The notes under the pieces were generated by a model, which did no database searches, had not been told where the DNA came from, and saw only the letters and a program-made list of their open reading frames with translations. DNA of 64,000 nt, taken from Rubellimicrobium thermophilum DSM 16684. Its GTDB lineage: Bacteria; Pseudomonadota; Alphaproteobacteria; Rhodobacterales; Rhodobacteraceae. Shown here piece after piece: positions 13,647 to 23,881 of the stretch. The position numbers and the translations under genes were made by a program. Location: positions 583,606 to 647,605 of the forward strand of contig NZ_KE557320.1 in assembly GCF_000442315.1 (NCBI RefSeq), read 5' to 3'. Numbering within the stretch: position 1 is the stretch's first letter; each line of letters opens with the position of its first letter.

Positions 13647-14959
13647 ATGATCCGCCGCTGGCTTCATGACCGCATGCCCCGTTCGCTGCTCGTCCGGGCG
13701 GCGCTGATCCTGCTGCTTCCGCTGGTGCTGCTCCAGATCATCGTCTCCATCGGCTTCGTCCAGCGGTATTACGAGGATGTCACACGCCAGATGACCGCCA
13801 CGCTGGTCCTGGAGCTGGCCTTTCTCTCCGATCTCGCCGCGCGGGCCCCCGATGTCGCGGCCGCACAGGAGAGCGTCCGTTCGGTGGCCGAACCGCTCGG
13901 TCTGGCGGTGACGCTGCCGGCGGCCGACCCCCCGCGCCAGGCCGTGGATCCCTGGGATCTGCAGGGGCAGGCCATGGCCGCCACGCTGCGTGCCGGCCTG
14001 CCGGCCCTGATGGCCGTGGCAAGCAGTCCGCCGCCGGGCGTGTCCGTCTGGCTCGAGACGCCCCACGGCACCCTGCAGGTGGACTTCCCGCGCCGCCGCG
14101 TTTCGGCCGCGGCGCCGCATCAGCTTCTGGTGCTGACGATCGGAACCGGGCTTCTGCTGGCGGCGATCGCCTGGATCTTCCTGCGCAACCAGATGCGCCC
14201 GATCAAACGTCTGGCCGAGGCCGCGACGGCCTATGGCCGGGGACGGATCCTGCCCTTCGTCCCTCCGGGGCGACAGAAGTGCGCGCGGCCGGCGCCGCCT
14301 TCCTGGACATGCGCGCGCGGATCGAACGCCAGACCCAGAGCCGCACGGCCATGCTCGCCGGCATCAGCCATGATCTGCGCACACCGCTGACGCGGCTGAA
14401 GCTCGGTCTGTCGATGATCGAGCACGAGGATATCCCCGACCTGCTCCGCGATGTGGACGCCATGAGCCGGATGGTGGATGGCTTTCTGGACTTCGCCCGA
14501 AGCGAGGCAGAGGACCGGGTCGAGCCCACCGCGCTGGGACCTCTCGTCGCCGAGGTGGTCGAGACCTTCCGCCGTCAGGGACATGATGTGGAACATCCTG
14601 CACCGGATGATCCGGAAGGGCCGCTCCTGGATCTGCGCCCGTTGGCCATCCGCCGCGCGCTCGAGAATCTCCTGGCCAATGCCTGCACCTATGGCAGGCA
14701 TGTGCGAGTGACGCTCTCCTTCGGGGAGAAGGCTGTCCGGATCACGGTGGAGGATGACGGCCCCGGCATTCCCCCCGAACGGCGCGAGGAGGCGATCCGC
14801 CCCTTCGTCCGTCTCGACGATGCCCGCAACCAGGATCGCGCGGGTGTGGGGCTCGGACTGGCCATCGTGGCGGATATCGCGCGCGTTCATGGGGGCGCGC
14901 TGCGGCTGGGCGAAAGCGGGATGGGCGGCCTTCGGGCCGATATCGTCCTGGCGCGTTAG
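13647..14959 (+). CDS. EnvZ-type sensor histidine kinase, with one frameshift
   Basis: About 437 residues after repair. A first membrane span is at residues 13-32 (VRAALILLLPLVLLQIIVS), followed by a periplasmic sensor region, a second span near LLVLTIGTGLLLAAIAWIFL, and a HAMP-like segment RNQMRPIKRLAEAATAYG. Then come the H-box GISHDLRTPLTRLK, N-box NLLANACTYG, G1 VEDDGPGIP and G2 GVGLGLAIV. The frame breaks at the G run 14267-14270; one more G restores PPGATEVRAAGAAFLDM. No response regulator adjoins, so it is an orphan kinase of unknown signal. Its stop overlaps the stop of the convergent sulfotransferase-like gene. Confidence 0.88.
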
Positions 14960-15564
14960 GCCGTCCCCTGTCTGCCCGCCATGGCCCAGACGGCGAATTC
15001 CTGCGGACGGGCCGCGCGCAGCCGCGCCTCGGTTGCCGGGGATAGGGCAATCTCCATCGCGGGCGATTCATTGAGACGCGGCAGATCAAGCCGCAGCCCC
15101 AGCCTTTCGGACAGGAAGGCATGCAGCCGTTCGGGCTCTTCATAGCGGAACAGATGGGTGACGCCCTGCGTGCCGTCCTCGTTGAGGACATAGCGGGCCT
15201 GCTGTCCGACCTGCGCGAAGGGGGCAGGCCGGTCCTTGCAGTATTCCTCCACGAAGGCATCGAAGGTCATGCCTCGCGTGCTGTTGGGCCGGCCGGCGAT
15301 GTCGTCCCTTGTGCGATAGCGGAACCAGCTTCCCAGCCAGCTCACCGGTTCGCGCAGCACGGCAACGGTCTCGAAATCCGAGGCTCCGCCGGCGGCCAGC
15401 AGCGGCTCGATGAAGCGGCGATAGCGATAGAGGGGCGAATGCTTGATCTGCGGCGGGTCGCGCAGCACGAGCGCGGCACGCGGCGCCAGTGCGCCTTCGA
15501 GCGCGGTTGTGCCCGTCTTGGGCACGGCGAGCAGCACCAGCCGCTCCTTCCAGAACACGAGCAC
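14956..15564 (-). CDS. Sulfotransferase-like P-loop protein
   Basis: 202 residues. The start is GTG at 15564 with AGGAGAAG upstream. The N-terminus LVLLAVPKTGTTALEGAL matches the PAPS-binding loop of sulfotransferases (PKxGTT). VAVLREPVSWLGSWFRYR fits the second conserved element, where Arg and Ser contact the 3'-phosphate. Homologs in Rhodobacteraceae are often misnamed gamma-glutamyl kinase. The acceptor is unknown. A perfect CtrA box lies 49 bp upstream of the start, which makes cell-cycle control likely. Confidence 0.7.
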   Translation of the reverse strand: MLVFWKERLVLLAVPKTGTTALEGALAPRAALVLRDPPQIKHSPLYRYRRFIEPLLAAGGASDFETVAVLREPVSWLGSWFRYRTRDDIAGRPNSTRGMTFDAFVEEYCKDRPAPFAQVGQQARYVLNEDGTQGVTHLFRYEEPERLHAFLSERLGLRLDLPRLNESPAMEIALSPATEARLRAARPQEFAVWAMAGRQGTA

Positions 15565-15612
15565 GCGGTCTTCTCCTGCGACAGATTGCTCCCTCCTGCC
15601 GAAGGGGCAGCG

Positions 15613-15628
15613 TTAACCCCGTGTTAAC
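15613..15628 (+). promoter_or_regulatory. Perfect CtrA box
   Basis: TTAA-CCCCGTG-TTAAC matches the CtrA consensus TTAA-N7-TTAAC exactly. It sits between the sulfotransferase-like gene (start 15564, minus) and the recA promoter (-35 at 15664), so it could control either. Confidence 0.6.
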
Positions 15629-15663
15629 CATGCTCTGGCAGGATGCTTCAAGGTCGATTCGTC

Positions 15664-15692
15664 TTGATTTGTTCGCGTTTCGGTCCCATATC
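15664..15692 (+). promoter_or_regulatory. Probable recA promoter
   Basis: TTGATT at 15664-15669, 17 bp, then CATATC at 15687-15692. The -35 is good and the -10 only fair. The SOS box follows 8 bp after the -10, where bound LexA would block RNA polymerase. Confidence 0.45.
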
Positions 15693-15700
15693 GGGGTCTG

Positions 15701-15715
15701 GAACAGATCAGGAAC
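15701..15715 (+). promoter_or_regulatory. SOS (LexA) box of recA
   Basis: GAAC-AGATCAG-GAAC, an exact alphaproteobacterial LexA site (GAAC-N7-GAAC, equal to GTTC-N7-GTTC on the other strand), 50 bp before the recA start. Confidence 0.85.
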
Positions 15716-15765
15716 GAAACGCCTGATTGCCGTCATGGGGGCGGCCGTGCAACAAGGGGCCAGAC

Positions 15766-16848
<1,083 letters not shown>

Positions 16849-16870
16849 AGTCCGGCTAGCCCCTGCGCAT

Positions 16871-16904
16871 GGGCGGAGCCTTGTGGCTCCGCCCCGTTCT
16901 TCTT
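16871..16904 (+). terminator. Intrinsic terminator of recA
   Basis: GGGCGGAGCC-TTGT-GGCTCCGCCC forms a perfect 10-bp stem with a 4-base loop, followed by CGTTCTTCTT. It lies 22 bp after the recA stop. Confidence 0.85.
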
Positions 16905-16930
16905 GACATGACGGGGTCAGACGACGGGGG

Positions 16931-18101
16931 TCAGAAGCGGTAACCGATTCGCATGCCCACCGTGAGGGCGTCGTTGCCTTCGAACACGGCGCCCACCTGT
17001 TCGGTCGAGGAGTCGCCCAGCCGCGTGTAGCGCACCGCCCCCGTCACCTCGAGGGCGTCGCTCACGTAGTAGGTTCCCGTCACCTGGAGTCCGAGCTGCC
17101 CGTCCACCGGCGACAGGTTGGAGACCCCGCCTTGGCCCGTCACGGGGTCGTAGTCGCTGGCGATCCCCGGCTCGTAGATGATCGAGGCGGAGGCGGCGAA
17201 CTGATCGGTGAAGCGGCGGCCGAGGCCGATCGTGTAGGTCGTGTAGTCGCCTTCATAATCCACGACGGGGCGGCCCGTCAGATAGGCGGCCCGTCAGATA
17301 GTTGTCGAGCTCGATCACCGTCTCGGACCATTCCGCCCAGCGGATCGAGCCGAACAGCAGCGTGTTCGCCGCAATGCCGGTGCGGAAGTCGAGATTGATC
17401 GACCGGGGCATCGTGTAGCGTGTCGTCCCCGTGCCTGACATGGTGCCGAGGGGGGACGACACCGTGTAGCGGTAATCGTTCTCGAAGCTCAGTTCCGAGG
17501 AATAGGTGAGCGCCACGCGCAGCGCGATCTCGGGCTTCTCGTAGGCGGCGCCCACGACAAAGCCGATGTCCCGGTCGGGATCGAAACTGGCCTCGTAGGT
17601 GGCGAAGACCGGACCTGTGGCGGTGATCGCGGCGATCGAGCGGACGAACAGGTCGGCGTCGACCTGCACCATCCGCGCCCCGGCATGGATGCTGAAGTTG
17701 TCGTTGAGGCGGTAGCGTCCCAGAGCCGTGATCCCGCTCGACTCGAAGGACGCGCGCGACCCGGCGATGGGGTAGGTCGGGTCCGCGTCGCCATAGTCCG
17801 CATCTGCGCCGAAGGGCTGGTCGTAGATGACGGCAAAGGAAAGCTGTTCGTTGACGTCGAACTTGCCCGACACCACGCCCTGCCCGAAGGCTTCGGCCGC
17901 ATTGCCCGACCGGCTTGTGCCGAAGGGGGTGCTGTGCGTGCCCTCGACCGTAGGCATGGTGTAGCCAAAGCTCAGCTCTACATAGTTGCCCGGCTCGAAG
18001 AGAGCTGACACAGGCTGCGCGGATCGATCGAGGGCCCCTGCCAGAACCGACGATGCGGACAACGCCAGCCATGTCGGTGCGCCCAGCCATATGCGAAGCA
18101 T
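16931..18101 (-). CDS. FadL/OmpP1-type outer-membrane transporter, broken by a 16-bp duplication
   Basis: About 384 residues after removing one repeat copy. The start ATG at 18101 follows GGAGGAAATC and begins a signal peptide (LALSASSVLAGA). The mature protein is rich in alternating strands and ends in RIGYRF with a terminal Phe, as in outer-membrane barrels; the region VELSFGYTMPTVEG and the barrel pattern resemble FadL-type channels for hydrophobic compounds. A 16-bp perfect tandem duplication at 17269-17300 shifts the frame after DNYLTGR. With one copy the reading is DNYLTGRPVVDYEGDYTTY. This may be a true recent mutation or an assembly error. Confidence 0.75.
17269..17300 (+). repeat. 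16-bp perfect tandem duplication
   Basis: GGCGGCCCGTCAGATA occurs twice back to back (17269-17284 and 17285-17300) inside the FadL-like gene. Sixteen is not a multiple of three, so the duplication breaks the frame. Confidence 0.9.
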
Positions 18102-18154
18102 GATTTCCTCCCCATCCCGCAAGGGTTGTTTTGAGAAGAAACATCACGGCCCTG

Positions 18155-19063
18155 TCAGGAGGGCGTCAACTTCGACGCTGCGTCACGGTGGGTCAGGCCC
18201 CGGCGACCGCCCTGCAGCGTCAGGGTATTTCCCCCCAGGATCAGCGCCGCCCCCAGGAATACCGCCGCATCGAGCGGCTCGGCATAGAGGATCCAGGCGA
18301 CGATGGCGATGACGGGCAGGCGCAGGAAGTCCATCGGCATCACGACCGAGGCGGGCGCCGCCCCCAGCGCCGAGGTGAGGCACAGATGCGCCGAAAGCCC
18401 CGTTGCCCCGATCACCAGCAGCCAGGGGATCTGCGCCGCTTCGGGCATGGTCGGCCAGGTCCCATCCCATCCCACCGTGACGGCCGAGAAACCGAGCTGC
18501 ATCAGGTTGAGCCAGAACAGGACCGCGACGACCGGCTCGGTCCGCGTGAGGCGCCGCGTGATCAGGGAGGTCAGCGCGAAGAACAGGGCACAGGCCAGCC
18601 CCGCCGCCAGACCGGGGCCGTGCAGGCCCGAAACGCCGGGTCGCACCACGAGCAGAACCCCAGCAAAGCCGATCAGCCCGCCAAGAAGCTTTCGCCGTGT
18701 CAGTGCTTCCCCGGCCAGCAGAGGCGCAAGCAGGATGACCCAGAGGGGCGAAGTGAATTCGAGGGCGAAGACCTGTGCGAGCGGCAGCAGCGTCAGCGCA
18801 TGAAGCCATGTGACCTGTCCGCAGAAATGGAGCAGGTTGCGCAATCCGTGCAGGCCCATCCGTCGCGGTCGAGCGGCTGCCATCCGCCCCGTCGCGGCGA
18901 GAAAGAGCGTGACCGCCGCCAGGCCGATCGCACTGCGGAACAGCATGATCTCGAAGGCATCGAAGGTGGCGGAGACCTCGCGCACCCCGACGGCGAGGAG
19001 AGAGAAACTCGCGATGGCACCGGTCATCCAGAGGGCCGCTGCCGTCGTGCCGCGGAGCCTCAC
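18155..19063 (-). CDS. EamA/DMT-family transporter
   Basis: 302 residues with about ten hydrophobic spans and two related halves, the EamA pattern of the drug/metabolite transporter superfamily. GTG at 19063 is chosen because it overlaps the stop of the upstream dehydrogenase gene (GTGA), implying translational coupling. The N-terminus is [20 protein letters not shown]. The half-ends LEFTSPLWVILLAPLLAGEALTRRK and MDFLRLPVIAIVAWILYAEPLD are typical, with an acidic residue after the fourth span. It is inferred to export a small metabolite across the inner membrane; the substrate is unknown. Confidence 0.85.
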   Translation of the reverse strand: MRLRGTTAAALWMTGAIASFSLLAVGVREVSATFDAFEIMLFRSAIGLAAVTLFLAATGRMAAARPRRMGLHGLRNLLHFCGQVTWLHALTLLPLAQVFALEFTSPLWVILLAPLLAGEALTRRKLLGGLIGFAGVLLVVRPGVSGLHGPGLAAGLACALFFALTSLITRRLTRTEPVVAVLFWLNLMQLGFSAVTVGWDGTWPTMPEAAQIPWLLVIGATGLSAHLCLTSALGAAPASVVMPMDFLRLPVIAIVAWILYAEPLDAAVFLGAALILGGNTLTLQGGRRGLTHRDAASKLTPS

Positions 19064-20052
19064 GCCGTCACCAGAACCTTGACCTCGGAGGGGCCCGGCA
19101 CTTCGGACAGAACCGCGGGGAGCTCGTCGAGTCCGATCTCGCGCGTGACCAGTGGCCCCGCCCGCACCGCGCCCGAGGCAAGAAGCGCCAGCGCGCGCCC
19201 CTGGGTGAAGGGGTTGAGGAAGGCGGTCCGCAGCGAAACTTCGCGGAAGAGCCAGTCGAAGGGTTCCCAGCTCACCGTCTCGCCCGCCGGCATGACGCCC
19301 AGGATCACCGCCCGTCCGCCCCGCGCGGCAAGGCGCGGGGCCTCGCGCGCCGTTTCGGCCACCCCGGCGCATTCGAGGACGCAGTCCGCCCCCTTCGGCC
19401 AGGCCGCACGGGCTTCGGCGGCATCGGCGACGGTCTCTGCACCCAGATCCTCTGCGATGCGCCGCCGATGAGGCGAGCGTGTGGCCAGCATCACCTCGCC
19501 GCCTGCAAGGCGGGCGAGCTGGACGCAGAGCAGACCGATCACGCCCCCGCCCAGAACCAGAACCCGTTCGCCCGGCTGGATGGCGGCGATGTCGATCGCA
19601 TGCAGGCAGCAGGCCAGGGGTTCGGCCAGGGCGGCATCGCGCAGGGACAGGCCTGCGGGCAGATGCAGGGCCCGATGGGCGGGAAAGGCGCAGAGCTCGC
19701 CGAAGCCGCCGTCCCGCCCCACGCCGACCGCAACCAGCCGCTCGCAGAGATTGACGCGGCCCATGAGGCAGGCTGCGCAGCCCCCGCAGGCGATGTTGGG
19801 GTCGCAGGCCACGCGGTCGCCGATGGCATGGCTCGACACGCCCTCGCCCAGAGCGACCACCTCGCCCGAGAATTCATGCCCCAGCGTGACAGGCGGGCGG
19901 CAGGGGAACTCTCCCTTCAGCAGGTGCCGGTCGGTTCCGCAGATGCCGGCATGGGCGACCCGGACAAGAACCTCACCCGGTTCCGGTTCCGGCTCGGGCG
20001 TGTCGAGGACCGCGAAGCGGCCGACCGAGAGGAGGCGACCGGCCCGCATCAT
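19060..20052 (-). CDS. Zinc-dependent MDR dehydrogenase (sorbitol/threonine-dehydrogenase type)
   Basis: 330 residues. Catalytic zinc ligands are GICGTDRH (Cys) and [10 protein letters not shown] (His, Glu). The structural zinc Cys cluster is in [21 protein letters not shown]. The Rossmann motif is [19 protein letters not shown]. This fits medium-chain dehydrogenases acting on polyols or L-threonine; the substrate is not resolved. The start ATG at 20052 overlaps the guaA stop (ATGA), and its own stop overlaps the EamA start, giving a coupled guaA-dehydrogenase-transporter set. The link with guaA may be only positional. Confidence 0.88.
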   Translation of the reverse strand: MMRAGRLLSVGRFAVLDTPEPEPEPGEVLVRVAHAGICGTDRHLLKGEFPCRPPVTLGHEFSGEVVALGEGVSSHAIGDRVACDPNIACGGCAACLMGRVNLCERLVAVGVGRDGGFGELCAFPAHRALHLPAGLSLRDAALAEPLACCLHAIDIAAIQPGERVLVLGGGVIGLLCVQLARLAGGEVMLATRSPHRRRIAEDLGAETVADAAEARAAWPKGADCVLECAGVAETAREAPRLAARGGRAVILGVMPAGETVSWEPFDWLFREVSLRTAFLNPFTQGRALALLASGAVRAGPLVTREIGLDELPAVLSEVPGPSEVKVLVTA

Positions 20053-21635
20053 TCGAGCTCGATCGTGCCGGGGGGCTTGGATGTCACGTCATAGAACACG
20101 CGGTTTACTCCCCTCACCTCGTTGATGATACGGGTGGCGGTCTCGGCAAGGAAGCCCGGCTCGAAGGGGAACCAGTCGGCCGTCATGCCATCCACCGATG
20201 TCACCGCCCGCAGGCCCACGGCCCAGTCATAGGTGCGTCCGTCGCCCATCACGCCGACCGTCCGCATGGGCAGGATCGCCGCAAAGGCCTGCCAGATCCT
20301 GTCATAAAGGCCGTGCCGGCGGATCTGGTCGATGAAGACGGCATCCGCCTCGCGCAGGATCGCGAGCTTTTCCCGCGTCACGGCCCCGGGGCAGCGGATG
20401 GCGAGCCCGGGTCCGGGGAAGGGATGGCGGCCAACGAAGCTTTCGGGCAGGCCCAGCTCGCGCCCGAGGGCGCGCACCTCGTCCTTGAACAGCTCGCGCA
20501 GCGGCTCCACGAGCTTCAGCCCCATGCGCTCGGGCAGGCCGCCGACATTGTGGTGGCTCTTGATCGTCACCGATGGCCCGCCGGTGACGGAAACCGATTC
20601 GATCACATCCGGATAGAGCGTGCCCTGGGCCAGGAACTCCGCCCCGCCGGCGGCCTGTGCATGCTCCTGGAAGACCTCGACGAAGAGCCGTCCGATGATC
20701 TTGCGCTTGGTCTCCGGGTCCTCGACCCCCTCGAGTGCCGCGAGAAAGCGTTCCGATTCGTCGGCATGGACAAGGGGGATGTTGTAATGGTCGCGGAACA
20801 TGGTCACGACCTGTTCCGCCTCGCCCTTGCGCAGCAGGCCATGATCCACGAAGACACAGGTCAGGCGGTCGCCGATGGCCTCGTGGATGAGGACGGCGGC
20901 GACCGAGGAATCCACCCCCCCCCGACAGGCCGCAGATGACCCGTCCCGTCTCGCCCACCTGATCGCGGATGCGGGCGATGGCCTCCTCGCGGAAGGCGCC
21001 CATCGTCCAGTCTCCGCGAAAGCCGGCGATGCGCAGGAAGTTGCGGTAGAGGATCCCGCCATTGGGGGTGTGATGCACCTCCGGATGGAACTGCACGGCA
21101 TAGAAGTGCCGATCCGGGTCGGCGACGATGGCGAAGGGCGCGCCGGCCGATGTCCCGAAGACGCGGAAGCCGGGGGCGAGGCGACTCACATGATCGCCAT
21201 GGCTCATCCAGACCTGTTCGGGGCCGTTGCGGAACCAGCCTTCGAGAAGATCCAGAGGCTCGCCCGTGGATTGCACGAAGGCCCGCCCGAATTCCGCGCG
21301 ACCGTCGCCCCGCTCCACCTGCCCCCCCAGCTCCTGCATCATCGCCTGCTGGCCGTAGCAGATGCCGAGCACCGGCACGCCCAGTGCGAAGATCTCGCGG
21401 CGGGGGGAGGGGCGTACCCGGCGCATAGACCGAGGACCGGCCCGCCCGAGAGGATCACCGCCTTGGCGCGAAGGCCTTCAGGAAGTCGGGGGGTGACCGC
21501 ATGACAGGGGTGGATCTCGCAATAGGCGTTCAGCTCGCGCAGGCGGCGCGCGATGAGCTGCGTCACCTGGCTGCCGAAATCCACGATCAGGCAGCGGTCG
21601 TGCTGGGCGGGGGGCGTCGTCGCATCCTGGGTCAT
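20049..21635 (-). CDS. guaA: GMP synthase (glutamine-hydrolysing), with three frameshifts
   Basis: Converts XMP to GMP using glutamine and ATP. Start ATG at 21635. The class I amidotransferase domain shows [16 protein letters not shown], the nucleophile region [19 protein letters not shown] and [10 protein letters not shown]; the PP-loop ATP pyrophosphatase domain starts at [15 protein letters not shown]; the C-terminus ends [12 protein letters not shown]. Three single-base gains break the frame: near 21434, near 21405, and in a run of nine C at 20915-20923 (eight expected). They sum to three, and the last frame equals the first, giving about 527 residues. Sequencing error is the likely cause in this normally essential gene. 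Confidence 0.93.
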
Positions 21636-21780
21636 GGGCCGGGCATAGGCGCCGGACCGGGGGCGTGCAAGCGCTGCCCCTGTCCCCGCGATGTCGTTTT
21701 CCGCCCGCGGGTGGCGTATCCTCGCCCTTGTCGCGCTGCCGCCTCCGGTAGGAGGCCATCGAATGACTGGAGGACTCAGC

Positions 21781-23334
21781 ATGTCGGATGTCGCCGAAGC
21801 GGGAACGGGGCGCCGGGCGCGGGGGGGCGGCGGGGCCGCGCGCCGGGCCGAACGCAGTGCGCTGAGCATCGAGACCGCCCGGTTCATCGAGCGGCGCATC
21901 CCGAATTTCGAGGTGCTGAACGAGGAAGCCCTCGAGATCATCGAGCACAATGCCGAAACCGTGCTCGAGGAGATCGGCGTCAAGTTTGTGGAGAATCCCG
22001 CCGCCCTCGAACGCTGGAAGGCGGCCGGTGCCGACGTGAAGGGCGACCATGTCCGCATTCCCCGCGGCCTGGCGCGTCAGCTCTGCTCGACCGCGCCGTC
22101 CCGCTTCACCCAGCATGCCCGCAACCCCGCCCGCAACGTGGAGATCGGGGGGCGGAACCTGGTGCTGGCGCCGGTCTACGGCCCGCCCTTCGTGCGCGAT
22201 CTCGAAGGCGGGCGCCGCTACGCCACGCTCGCGGATTTCCGCAATCTGGTGAAGCTCGGCTACATGTCGAAATGGCTGCACCATTCGGGCGGCACCGTCT
22301 GCGAACCGACCGACGTGCCCGTGAACAAGCGCCATCTCGACATGCTGCTGGCGCATATGACGCTGTCGGACAAGCCCTTCATGGGGTCGGTCACCGCGCC
22401 CGAGCGCGCGCAGGACAGCGTGGACATGGCCTCGCTCCTCTTCGGGGCGGACTTCGTCCAGCAGAACACGGTGATGACGTCGCTCATCAACATCAACTCG
22501 CCGCTGGTGTTCGACGGCATCATGATGGGTGCGCTCGAGGTCTATGCCTCCAACAATCAGGCGACCATCATCTCTCCCTTCATCGTCGGCGGGGCGATGG
22601 CCCCCGTGACCGTCGCAGGGACGCTGACGCAGGTCCTGGCGGAGATCCTGGCCGGCGTCGCCTACAGCCAGCTCGTCCGGCCCGGCGCGCCGGTGATCGC
22701 CGGCGCCTTCGTGACATCCATCGACATGAATTCGGGCGCGCCCACCTTCGGCACGCCGGAGGCCTCGCACATCACCTACGGGGCGGGTCAGCTCGTCCGG
22801 CGCCTCGGCCTGCCCTACCGGAGCGCCGGGGCCTTCTGCGGCTCCAAGCTGCCCGATGCACAGGCGGCCTACGAATCGGCCAATTCGCTGAACATGGGCC
22901 TGCTGGCGGGCGTCAACTTCATGCTCCATGCCTGCGGCTGGCTGGAGGGGGGGCTTGTCTCCTCCTACGAGAAGTTCGTCATGGATGCCGACCAGCTCGG
23001 GATCCTTCACCATTTCGCGGCCGGCGTGGACCTGAGCGAGAACGGGCAGGGCCTGGACGCCATCCGCGAGGTCGGCCCCGGCGGCCATTACCTCGGCTGT
23101 GCTCATACGCAGGCCAACTTCAAGACGGCCTTCTGGCGGACCGAGCTTCTCGACTACAAGCCCTTCGAGACATGGGAGGAAGAAGGCGGGCGCGATACCG
23201 TGACCCTTGCCGCCGAGAGGGTGAAGCGGCTCCTCAATGCCTACCAGCCGCCGGCGCTGGACGAAGGCATCCGCGAATCGCTCGAGGCCTTCGTGGCACG
23301 GCGCAAGGAGTCGATGCCCGACGCCTTCGTCTAG
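21781..23334 (+). CDS. MttB-superfamily methylamine methyltransferase (non-pyrrolysine)
   Basis: 517 residues from [10 protein letters not shown], with GGAGG upstream. Conserved family stretches include [81 protein letters not shown] and [16 protein letters not shown]. The frame has no internal TAG, so this is a non-pyrrolysine member, like the glycine-betaine or proline-betaine methyltransferases. These transfer a methyl group from a quaternary amine to a corrinoid protein. The RamA-like activator in this window could serve the same system. No corrinoid protein adjoins. It is divergent from guaA and convergent with the DUF6477 gene. Confidence 0.9.
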   Translation: MSDVAEAGTGRRARGGGGAARRAERSALSIETARFIERRIPNFEVLNEEALEIIEHNAETVLEEIGVKFVENPAALERWKAAGADVKGDHVRIPRGLARQLCSTAPSRFTQHARNPARNVEIGGRNLVLAPVYGPPFVRDLEGGRRYATLADFRNLVKLGYMSKWLHHSGGTVCEPTDVPVNKRHLDMLLAHMTLSDKPFMGSVTAPERAQDSVDMASLLFGADFVQQNTVMTSLININSPLVFDGIMMGALEVYASNNQATIISPFIVGGAMAPVTVAGTLTQVLAEILAGVAYSQLVRPGAPVIAGAFVTSIDMNSGAPTFGTPEASHITYGAGQLVRRLGLPYRSAGAFCGSKLPDAQAAYESANSLNMGLLAGVNFMLHACGWLEGGLVSSYEKFVMDADQLGILHHFAAGVDLSENGQGLDAIREVGPGGHYLGCAHTQANFKTAFWRTELLDYKPFETWEEEGGRDTVTLAAERVKRLLNAYQPPALDEGIRESLEAFVARRKESMPDAFV

Positions 23335-23339
23335 GGCTC

Positions 23340-23645
23340 TCATCCCCGCACCGCCTGCAGACGCGAGGCCGCGCGCAGCAGCCGCGCCTCGCCTAGCAGC
23401 GCCGACAGCACCGCCACATGCCGCGCGGGGGAATAGTCGCCCGCGCCGTTCACCCTTGCCTGTTCGATGGCCGATTCGAGCTCGATCAGGCGCAGGATCG
23501 CCTCGCCGAAGCGGGGCGGGCGCTCGCCGCCGATGAGTCGGCACAGATGCAGGGCGCGGTCATAGCTTTCGGCCCCGAATCGCGCCGCGCTCACAAGGAG
23601 TCGGGGGCGGTTGATGGTGGCAATCAGTCCCAGAAGATCGTGCAT
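23340..23645 (-). CDS. DUF6477 family protein
   Basis: 101 residues, start ATG at 23645. The sequence is mainly helical (DRALHLCRLIGGERPPRFGEAILRLIELESAIEQAR) and matches the small DUF6477 proteins common in Rhodobacteraceae, whose function is unknown. It is divergent from the DUF6456 regulator, and the shared 236-bp control region contains CtrA-like and GANTC sites. Confidence 0.7.
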   Translation of the reverse strand: MHDLLGLIATINRPRLLVSAARFGAESYDRALHLCRLIGGERPPRFGEAILRLIELESAIEQARVNGAGDYSPARHVAVLSALLGEARLLRAASRLQAVRG

Positions 23646-23752
23646 CGGCCTGTCCCTTGCCCTGATGTGGCGCAGTGGTGGCGGAAGTGTGGCACAACCT
23701 TGGCGGGTGTTGCGCGAATCGGGGGAGGAGCGCGCGGTGCTGCAACGATTGG

Positions 23753-23808
23753 TTAAGATTCGGAAACCATTCTGCTGCTCAACCGGGTGATCTTAAGATT
23801 CCGGTAAC
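23753..23808 (+). promoter_or_regulatory. Paired CtrA-like/GANTC elements
   Basis: Two related elements: TTAAGATTCGGAAACC from 23753 and TTAAGATTCCGGTAACC from 23793. The second reads TTAA-N7-GTAAC, one base from the CtrA consensus; the first has a good TTAA half but a poor second half. Each holds a GANTC methylation site (GATTC at 23757 and 23797). They lie 74-130 bp before the DUF6456 start and 108-163 bp before the DUF6477 start. Confidence 0.45.
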
Positions 23809-23881
23809 CAATACAACCTCAGGTTGCCCCTGCGCCAAAGAGCCGTCAGGCCGCGGCGCCAAAGGGCAGGAGTGGCAGGAC

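Noticed and set aside
20049-21635. Programmed frameshifting in guaA and others
   Set aside because: Breaks occur at many unrelated genes, mostly in plain G/C runs, with both gains and losses and no slippery heptamer with a following structure; sequencing error explains them better.
21781-23334. Possible pyrrolysine codon in the MttB-like gene
   Set aside because: The frame has no internal TAG.
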